NCBI GenBank assembly: GCA_021030905.1
Contig: JAGFMI010000012.1
Coordinates: 1,054,001-1,118,000 of the forward strand
Direction: 5' to 3'
From: Pyrenula massariospora
Lineage: Eukaryota > Ascomycota > Eurotiomycetes > Pyrenulales > Pyrenulaceae
Length of the DNA: 64,000 bases
A program made the position numbers and the translations under genes. Every line of letters begins with the position of its first letter. Positions within the stretch are counted from its first letter, which is position 1. The notes under the pieces were generated by a model, which was not told the DNA's origin, ran no database searches, and worked only from the letters and a program-made list of their open reading frames with translations. Positions 55,101-64,000 of this stretch are shown here, piece after piece.

Positions 55101-58100
55101 CTGATGACTACTTGTCTGCCTTATCAGACTTGAAATTGGAAACACAAAACCTCGACGCCGTTGACTTCTTTTCCTCTGTGACCGGTGAGAAGGCTGAACC
55201 AACTGATTTGAACGCTAGCTATTGGGTTTCCAACATGGTTGGCCAAGTCAAGTTCTCTGATTCACTCCACAATCTGTGCCTCAATTCTTCGAGTCCCAAG
55301 AAGAGACGTAAAAGAGCAGCGGGTACCACTGTGGATGTTCTGGTTGAACTGGGACCACATTCTGCTCTCGCAGGTCCGATCAAGCAGATTCTCCAGTCTC
55401 ATGATAAGTTGAACAGCGGCTCAATCCTTTATATGTCTGCACTTTCAAGGAACACAAACTCCGTCACCACCACCGGTGATCTAGCATGTCAATTATTCAG
55501 GAGAGGCTATCCCATCAAGCTATCCGCGATCAATAGCCGAGAAGGAAGCGAGAAGGCACATGTTTTGGTTGATCTCCCTCCTTACTCCTGGAACCACTCA
55601 ACTCCTCTCTGGAGCGAGTCACGGATAAGTAGGGCCTACCGCAACCGGAAGGAACCACGAAATGACCTCTCAGGGGTTGAGGAAACAAATTGTAATTCCT
55701 TAGAGCCACGCTGGCGAAACGTGATCCGTCCTAGCGAGATCCCGTGGGTGCGAGACCACAAGGTTCAATCACAAATGGTTTACCCGGCAGCAGGTTTCAT
55801 GGCAATAGCCATTGACGCCGCGCACAAGCGAGCGAGCGCTAGAGGAGTCGACATAGCATCCTACAGACTGCGCGATATCACGATTGGACAAGCCCTGCTT
55901 GTTCCTGAGTATCAGCCTGAGGTCGAAACTTTATTGACCCTACGACCATACAATGAAAGCAGCATGGAGACTTCCAATGTCTGGGACGAGTTCTGTGTCT
56001 TCTCTGTCACAGATGACAATAACTGGACCGAACATTGTCGAGGTCTTATTTCAGTCGAGGCGAAGGGTGTGCCGAGCGAGGTTGACAGCTCCAGGCAAGC
56101 GATTGCACAGGACACAACTTACGCGCAAATGAGATTTGATTTCGAGGCTATGTGCGAGGATGTCGTAGATACACGGGAACTTTACGACAAGCTCACAGCC
56201 ATTGGACTCGAGTATGGACCGACTTTCGCGAACATGACTGAAGCTCGCGCCTGTCCAAATCAATGCGTTGCAAACGTCCGTATATCTGACACTGCCAGTT
56301 CCATGCCGATGAATTTCCAGTACCCGGTGGTCCTGCATCCGTCGACTCTGGATGCTTGTTTTCATCCTCTTTTCGCCGCCATCGGAGCCGCAGAAGGGCA
56401 TTTGGTAGAACCTATGGTTCCAACATTCGTCGAAGAGATTCTGGTGTCTGGGAAGATTAACAGTGAACCAGGTCACAATTTTTCAGTCTACGCAAACTCC
56501 GAAAAGAAGGATTTCCGACAACATAGAACCTCAATGGTCGTATTCGATGAAGGCCAAGATGTTCATCAACCTGCGATTGAAATCAGTGGTCTGACTTGCA
56601 CATCCCTAGCTCGAGACACTCAAACCGCTGAAGATGACGAAACAAAGAAGCTCTGTTTTCAAATGGAGTGGCGCCCTGACGTCAGTCTCCTCTCTATCGA
56701 AGAAGTCCAAGCCCTATGTGCAGACATCCGTGCCCCTGAAGGAGAGGAAAATAAAATTGAGGCATTAGAGCAGGCAGGTTTCTACCTCATGGAACGTGCC
56801 ATGAAGCTTGTAGCAGCTGATGAAGTTCCATCTTTCCATGACTACCACAAAAAGTTATGGAGATGCATGAACGTCTTCTGCAATGCTGTTAAGGAAGACA
56901 CTCTAGACGTTCCAACCTCCCAGTGGGCTGCGGCCGATGAGACGCAACGAGCTAGTGTGATAGCTCAAGTCCGCGCTTCAGGAGCAGAAGGAGACATCCT
57001 CTGCCAAGTCGGCGAGAATCTACCATCGATTCTCAGAAAAGAGGCCGAAGCACTCGCTGTGATGATGGAAGAAAGCCGTCTCGACGACTATTATGCGCAG
57101 AACAGCCGGATGGGCCAGAATTACAAGTACGCGGCTAAATACATCGACCTCCTTGCGCACAAGAATCCCCACTTGAATATCCTTGAGATAGGAGCAGGTA
57201 CTGGTGGTGCGACATTACCGATTCTCGAAGCGCTCGGAGGTGCTGACGATTCTCTTCCACGGTTCACAAATTATGATTTCACCGACGTGTCAACCGGGTT
57301 CTTCGAGAATTCCCGTCAGAAACTCAAGCAATGGGGCAATCTCTTGACGTTCAAGAAGCTCGACATCGAGACTGATCCCCTCAAACAGGGATACCAAGCC
57401 GGCACATATGATTTAGTTATTGCTGCGAACGTGCTCCACGCTACCAGTTCCATGGATAGGACTATGAAACACGTGAGGAAACTTCTCAAGCCGGGCGGAA
57501 AACTCTGTTTGATCGAGTTGACCCGAGAAAGGATGATCACGTCGACAGTATTTGGCACTCTTTCTGGGTGGTGGGCAGGTAAGTTCTTGCTTTGCTTGAC
57601 TTGAAGAACCGATCTAACACAAAGCAGGTGAAGAAGATTCCCGGCAGAAAGGTCCAACGCTGCTGGAGCCGGAATGGGACGTCTTGCTCAAACAGACTGG
57701 CTTCTCAGGACTTGAAGCGGCGGTCTGGGACATGCCTACAGAATTCCATCACCAAGGATCAATGATGATCTCCAACGCAGTCTCCGGAAGCCCCTCAAGT
57801 TACCCTAACATTACTGTAGTTGTCGATGACGAGCCACCAAATGTTAGCTTGTCTAGCTTGGAGACTTCGCTTAAAGACCTGGGCGTGCCAACGGTTAAGA
57901 TTTCAAAATTATCCGACGTCCAACCCGCTGGTCGTACATGCATCGTGCTCAGTGAGGTTGCACAATCGGTTCTTTCTGAGCCTACAATCGACCAATTTGC
58001 AGCGGTGAAAAGGATCTTGTTAGAAGCCGATTCTGCGCTCTGGGTTGTGCGTGATGCGACTGTACGCTCCAAGGAACCGACATCGAATCTCATCACTGGA

Positions 58101-60636
58101 CTATCAAGGACCGTGAGATCAGAGAATGGCGGATCTAGCGTCGTTACATTGGACCTCGGCTCACAGGATGGCACGAACGCCACACAATCTATCATCAGCG
58201 TGTTTAAGAACGTATTTGGTCTCGAACCTGGGGCAAGTGACACGGTTGAGGTTGAGTACGCCCAGAGACAAGGCCAGATTATAATACCTCGGGTAATTGA
58301 GAGCAAGGACCTGAACAACTTTGTTGCAATGTCCAACAAACCACCGGCTCCAGTCGATGAGCCATTTTCTCAGAACGGACGCGCATTGACCATGGAAATT
58401 GGAACGCCGGGTCTTTTGGACACGCTGCACTTCGTCACTGATTCCCGAATGGAGGGAGAGCTGCCGGACCACAGTGTAGAGATTGCGATAAAAGCCACTG
58501 GGCTCAATTTCCGAGATGTCATGATGGCAATGGGCCAGATCAAAGTCGAAGCGCTCGGAGGTGAATGCAGTGGTTTCATAACCGCTGCCGGTAAATACGT
58601 TCAGGGGCTGAAGGAAGGTGACCGTGTCGTCACATACGGCCACGGAACTTTCTCCAACTACCTACGCCAGGATGCTGATGCAGTCCAATTAATTCCGGAA
58701 GACATGTCGTTTGAAGCTGCCACGACGCTTCCAATCATATACTGCACCGCATACCATTCCGTATTCAAAGCTGCACAGATAGAAGCCGGGGAGACCGTTT
58801 TGGTCCACGCCGCATCTGGAGGTTTGGGCCAAGCAATCATTATGCTGTGTCAAATGATCGGTGCGGAGGTATTTGCTACTGTCGGGACAGCGGAAAAGAA
58901 GCATTTCCTGACCAAGACATACAACATCCCTGAGAATCATATCTTCTCGAGTCGTGACAACACCTTCGCTAAAGGCGTTATGAGGATGACGGGAGGTAAA
59001 GGTGTCGACGTGATCATGAATTCCGTGGCTGGAGACGCACTTCGGGTTACTTGGAATTGTATTGCGCCGTTTGGACGATTTATTGAGCTTGGAAAGCGCG
59101 ACTTTGGCAGGAACACGCGACTCGAGATGGGTCGCTTCGCCAAAAATGTCAGCTTCGCTGCTGTTGACTTCATTCATCTATCCAGAGATCGGCCGGTTCA
59201 AACTGCGAAAATGTGGGCGGAAGTCATGAAACTAATTCGAGAGAGCGTGATTAAAGCCCCCCAACCCATCACGGTGTATACGATGTCAGAAGCAGAAAAA
59301 GCTCTTCGAGTCATGCAGGCTGGAAAGCATATCGGCAAACTAATCCTTGTGGCTAAGCCGGATGAGGTTGTCAAAGTATGTACCCAATCCCTAGTCTAGC
59401 CATATCTGACTAACATTTGAAGGCGATTCCTCAAGACTTGAGCCATGAGCTGCTCCGACCAGATGCCTCTTACCTTTTGGTCGGCGGCTTAGGTGGAATT
59501 GGACGTGCAATGGCCACCTGGATGATCCGACATGGTGCCAGAAACCTCATATTCGCTTCTCGAAGTGGGCTAGCGAAGCAAAGCGCTAGAGATGTGGTGG
59601 ATTTCCTTCATTCGCAAGGGGCAAAGGTTGCAGTGTTCAATTGCGATGTCAGCGAGGAGGAGCAAGTACGGCGTGTGATCACGCAAAGTGAGAAAGACAT
59701 GCCTCCCATCCGTGGAGTGATTCAGGGCGCGATGGTGTTGAAAGTGAGTCTCATTGGGCCGCAATTTTTCTTGACTGATGCTGACGTGACTAGGACAATC
59801 TCTTCCAAAACATGAGTATTGAGGAATACAACATTGGGATCAAACCAAAAGTCCAGGGTACCTGGAACCTTCACAACCTGCTGTCTAAAGAAATCCTGGA
59901 TTTCTTCATCATGCTTTCTTCGACCAGCGGCATCATTGGGAACGCCAGCCAGGCCCAGTACGCCGCCGCGTCAACCTTCTTAGACGCATTCGCCGACTAC
60001 CGTAACGGTCTCGGCCTCCCTGCAATTACTCTTGACCTTGGCGTCATCCTCGACGTTGGCTACGTCGCCGAAAACGCCGAGATCTTGCGCGGACTTGAAA
60101 AGCTCCGGTTCGAAGGCATCCACGAGACAGAGCTTATGGCAATGATCAAGTCCGCCATCCTTGAACCTCTCCGGAAAGATCGCTCTGGCCAGACCATTAC
60201 CGGGCTCGGGACTTGGCGCCCTGACGGTTCTCAACCCGCCTTCTCGTATCCGATGTTTTCGCACTTCCGACGGATGGCACTCAAGTCGGAGCAAGTTGGC
60301 AACGAGGAAGGTGGGTTGACTGGCAAGGCGCGTGATGTGCTGCGACAAGCTACTTCTGTCCCCAAGGCCGCGGAGCAAGTGTGCATGTGCATTATTGCGA
60401 AGATGTCGTCCCTACTGATGATTGCAGTGGATGAAATTCACTCATCCAGGCCGATGTCAGATTATGGGATTGATTCGCTTGTGGCTGTTGAGATGCGGAA
60501 TTGGCTTTTCCGGGAGATGGACGCGACAATTTCGATTTTGGAGCTCCTGGCGAATGTTTCGCTGCTGGCGCTGTCGACGGCCATAGTGAAGAAGTCGAAG
60601 CTTGTTGATCCTGGGCTTTTGGTCACCGCGGAGTGA
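52162..60636 (+). CDS. Highly reducing iterative type I polyketide synthase
   Basis: Builds a reduced, C-methylated polyketide acid from malonyl-CoA in the cytosol. Eleven exons close in phase (52162-52452, 52500-52586, 52648-52705, 52761-53100, 53264-53559, 53634-53863, 53908-54562, 54612-57578, 57628-59375, 59423-59743, 59794-60636): 2611 residues. Domains in order: KS (VDTACSAS Cys near 216; EAHGTGT; NMGHLEG), AT ([15 protein letters not shown] Ser near 699), DH ([29 protein letters not shown]), C-methyltransferase ([11 protein letters not shown] near 1505), ER ([23 protein letters not shown] near 2032), KR ([31 protein letters not shown]) and ACP ([12 protein letters not shown] near 2557). 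All catalytic motifs seen are intact. There is no thioesterase or reductase, so release needs a partner such as the neighbouring FSH hydrolase. One intron (54563-54611) has a weak GTTCGT donor. The start is the ATG at 52162. Confidence 0.95.
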
Positions 60637-61833
60637 GTAGGGAGATTCGTTAACTGTCAAGCCGCTGCTGCCGAAACCGTGGGCAAGCGGCTTCGGTGAT
60701 AGGGAACGGGAAACTTGCAGCTTGTTTCTTTTCTGGTGCAAAGATTTTTCTCCGGTGGTCCTTGATCTTAAGTAAAAAAGATTGCTGTTGAAAAACTATC
60801 AAACCAGTATTTCCTTTATCTTCGACAAGCCTGTCAAGAAAACAGCCAGAACAACCAGGTCGAGCAAACTCTACTTCACAAGTCAGAAATTTCATTAGAT
60901 TATTAGATGTCCACCAAACAGTACATGAAACTCATAACCACGTTGAAAACAATGGCTTCTAAATTTTCTTCTAGGTCTTCTTCATTTACAGATCACCTTC
61001 AAGTGTTGGACCATTTACGCTGCGAAAGAGATGACAAACTGCGGGAAATAGGCTATAAATCCTGTACCTCTCTATGTACATAGATTTTTCGACAACATCA
61101 TCACAACTTGGTCCCAAGCTCACAGAGAACTGGTTGTGTATCACGTGATACTCAGGAATAGGCTAGCGTTGTCCCGCATTTACCGCACCTTTCCAGCTGC
61201 AGTTTGCTCATCCTCCTCCTGACCTTCTGCGTCTCTCACCTTTCAGCAACAACTTCCCTCCCCTCCCAAAGTTTTGTGCCCTCTACAAGGAGCAATCACG
61301 ACTTTCTTCCGACCTTACTTCCTTCCTCTAGCCAGCTTTCGTCCTGGTGACTAGCCTTCGCGCTTCCTGCTCGCATCTGGGAGACTTCTTCGATCTCTAC
61401 AAGCTAAGTTGCGGTTCGGATTCAGATTGATCTCCCCTGGATTAGCTCACGGCGTTGCTTCACCCAATCCTTGTTGGCAACTTTTCATCATCCTCATCAT
61501 CCTCATCACCCGCAGCTTGAAGATACACCATCACACTCCTCCTCGCGCAGCACCAAGCTTCGCCCGAACTCCCTCGTCATAGCACGTTCCTCCAACCTCC
61601 TCGTCACAGCACCTGCACCTCGAAGCTCAGCAATTTACGCGTTCCTCTCTTCAGCATACCCCCCATTCCTGAGTCTACAAAGTTTCCCCTCCGATCGCCT
61701 GCACCAGCAAGTTTTCCTTTGGAATCCCCTGGTGTACATAGCCGATCAATAAAAGAAAAATCCCTTCACAATTCAAGATTAGCTTCGATTTCATACCAGG
61801 TGACATAATATACGCCGAAAACTAGCTAGCAAA
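60637..61833. other. Intergenic region and long pyrimidine-rich leader
   Basis: About 1.2 kb. The first part is the PKS 3' flank. From about 61200 the sequence turns CT-rich with repeated TCATCATCC blocks near 61487-61507, which fits a long 5' leader and core promoter of the KH-domain gene. No further gene seen. Confidence 0.5.
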
Positions 61834-63422
61834 ATGTCTGCTTCACCACAAGCTTCAGCAATTCCTTCATCCAAGCGTCCCCTTGAAGATCCTTCTTCTC
61901 CGTCTGCACCCACAGACCTTCCCGAGGCTAAGCGTCCTGCACTTGACAAAGTTGTAAAAGAGGAAGATGCCCCAAACACTCCTGCTGGCAATAGTGCAGA
62001 TCTCAAAACTGAGGATATAAAACCGGAATCTGGCATTGTTAATGGATCCAAGGATGCTTATGGTGACACAGTGGTCCCGGATGCCGCAAATGGCGCGATA
62101 CCTGACGAGAAGTTTCTTGATGGCCAACAACCGATCCAGTCTACCGCCACTCAGAACGACGCGGCCGTGACGCAGAGCGCCCAGGTCATGCCTATCCAAG
62201 ATGAGACTAATTGGATCCACTTGCGAGCAGTGATATCGAGCGCTGAAGCTGCTACTTGCATTGGAAAGGGAGGAGAAAACGTTTCCCAAATTCGTCGTCT
62301 TTCTGGAGCGAAATGTACTGTCAGCGACTATTCTCGGGGCGCAGTCGAGAGGATTTTGACCGTCAGTGGTCAACAAGACGCTGTTGCCAAGGTAGAGCTC
62401 TTCTACATATAGTTGTTCAGACCGCTAATATGGCTTCAAGGCATTTGGTTTAATCATTCGTACCCTCAATCAGGAAGCACTTGAAGCGCCCTCGACTGCC
62501 CAATCCAAGACGTACCCTCTTCGGCTACTGATTCCTCACATTCTCATTGGCTCTATCATTGGGAAATCTGGTGTCCGAATCCGCGAGATCCAGGAAGCAT
62601 CTGGGGCACGTCTCAATGCCTCAGACTCCTGTCTTCCACTTTCTACAGAACGTTCGCTCGTCATCCTTGGCGTTGCCGATGCAGTCCATATTGCTACATA
62701 TTATGTTGCTGTCACCCTTGTGGAGCAGCTTACTGAACGATTTGGCGGGCCAGCAGCCTCTGCCTATGCGACCCGAAGCGGTGGCCCAGCTGGCGTAGTT
62801 CCTGGGGGCATGCAAGTGGTCCCTTATACTCCTCAACCAGCTGGCGGGCAATACGGCCATCCCGATAATTACAACCGCCGGCACGCACCTCCACCGAACC
62901 GCACGCCTACCAATGCTTACGGTGCAGGTCCTTATGGCCATCATCCTCAGGGCCAAGCTCAGCAACCCATGGGCTATGGCGGCTCCCCGCGACCAGGTTA
63001 CGCCGGTGCGCCTAATCCACAAGGTCCCTACGGTCCAGGTCCTCAACAGCCTGGTCCTCAAGGCATGCAGCAAGGCCCCATGCCCAATGCTATTCCCGGC
63101 CAACCTCTCACACAGCAGATCTACATCCCTAACGACATGGTTGGAGCGATCATTGGGAAAGGAGGAGCAAAAATTAACGAAATCCGGCACCTCAGTGGTA
63201 GTGTAATCAAGATTAATGAACCGCAGGATAATAGTAATGAAAGGCTGGTGACAATTACGGGAACACAAGAGTGCAACCAGATGGCTCTGTATATGCTTTA
63301 CTCTAGGCTTGGTAAGTTGCAAGCAGAGAGTGCTTGATTTTGTTTGCCCTGTGACCCCCCCCAACAAAATTCTTTTTACCAACACCTTATGTTTTGCAGA
63401 GAGCGAGAAGCATCGTATATGA
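61834..63422 (+). CDS. Triple KH-domain RNA-binding protein (Pbp2/Hek2-like)
   Basis: Predicted mRNA-binding protein of the poly(C)-binding/hnRNP K type. Three exons close in phase (61834-62391, 62441-63311, 63400-63422; the last is 23 bp): 483 residues. An Ala/Pro/Lys-rich N-terminus with SSKRPLEDPSSPSAPTDLPE precedes KH1 (HLRAVISSAEAATCIGKGGE), KH2 (LLIPHILIGSIIGKSGVRIR) and KH3 (QIYIPNDMVGAIIGKGGAKI). All three GxxG loops are intact. A Gly/Pro/Gln/Tyr-rich low-complexity linker between KH2 and KH3 (GYGGSPRPGYAGAPNPQGPY) could drive condensation. The end LYSRLESEKHRI is conserved in this family and supports the tiny last exon. It marks the right edge of the metabolic block. Confidence 0.93.
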
Positions 63423-64000
63423 GCATTTTAGCATGGGAGATTTTCGGCGGGCACATGCACGACTGTTTTCGGCGGTCATTTACCAAATTAGGGTGGCGCG
63501 GCTTTTGTCTGGAATGTGGGTGAACCTGGGCGAAGCCGCAATACAAAAGAATGACAAGATGGACCAAAGTTTCTATGTTCTCTCGTGTTAGACATAGCAG
63601 TTCTTCCGGGAGGGGTGAACATAAATTATTCCAAGGATATGGTATTGAAATAAAGTTTGAACCCGTTGCGCGGGAAGCTATTGTCAATGGATCCGAAAGA
63701 CACTAATTTTCATACTCCAAATGTGGTGTGTGGTCATGCACGTGCCATTTCCATGCTCTCTCTCTTCCTTTCGATTTTCTTTGCCTCGAGGCGTTTGCTT
63801 TTACTTTTAGCGCCGCATTTTCATTTCTAAGTTCTATCGCAAAACATGAGGTCTGTTTGGCCTGGTCTCGGGATCACAAGCAAGCCATTTAGGTTTGCTT
63901 CAATCTCCAAATTCACCACTATTGGGTGAAGTGCCGCTACCGACGGAACCGGACAAAGAAGTTGCATCCGGACGGTCAAAATGGCATTGTATGTGTGAAG
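63423..64000. other. 3' flank of the KH-domain gene
   Basis: About 580 bp to the end of the window. Short frames only; no gene, RNA or repeat recognised. Confidence 0.5.

Overview
The window is filamentous-ascomycete (Pezizomycotina) nuclear DNA. Coding regions are broken by short introns of about 45-125 bp with GT...AG ends and CTGAC/CTAAC-like branch sites, and the housekeeping genes (REV1, FPR-type FKBP, PUP1, NUP159, a triple-KH protein) are of fungal type. The class cannot be fixed from this sequence. No tRNA, rRNA, CRISPR, transposon or retroelement was recognised.

Layout. Positions 1-4,200 hold two tandem, spliced, signal-peptide-bearing paralogues that look like metalloproteases whose HExxH site has been replaced. 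Positions 5,000-28,300 are mostly housekeeping: a 1795-residue disordered protein, a D-serine dehydratase tail-to-tail with a zinc-cluster regulator, REV1, a nucleolar FKBP, proteasome beta-2 and nucleoporin NUP159. Positions 28,570-60,636 are a contiguous block of eleven metabolic genes. A KH-domain RNA-binding protein follows at 61,834.

The block is the main result. It contains a complete highly reducing polyketide synthase (KS-AT-DH-CMeT-ER-KR-ACP, no thioesterase), an FSH-type serine hydrolase, an acyl-CoA ligase, a citrate synthase, a 2-methylcitrate-dehydratase-type PrpD protein, a second MmgE/PrpD protein close to cis-aconitate decarboxylase, a CYP52-like P450, a zinc alcohol dehydrogenase, a dienoyl-CoA-isomerase-like protein, a secreted beta-propeller-like protein and an MFS transporter. 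Read together they describe an alkylcitrate pathway: polyketide chain, release, CoA activation, condensation with oxaloacetate, dehydration, possible decarboxylation to an alkyl-itaconate type acid, oxidation of the chain and export. Four of the proteins end in -KL (SKL, PKL, NKL, EKL), which suggests that the central steps run in peroxisomes. The exact product cannot be read from the sequence.

Exon joins were worked out by hand from reading frame and splice consensus. Where they close in phase I give them; for the first zincin-like gene and the isomerase-like gene one junction does not close.
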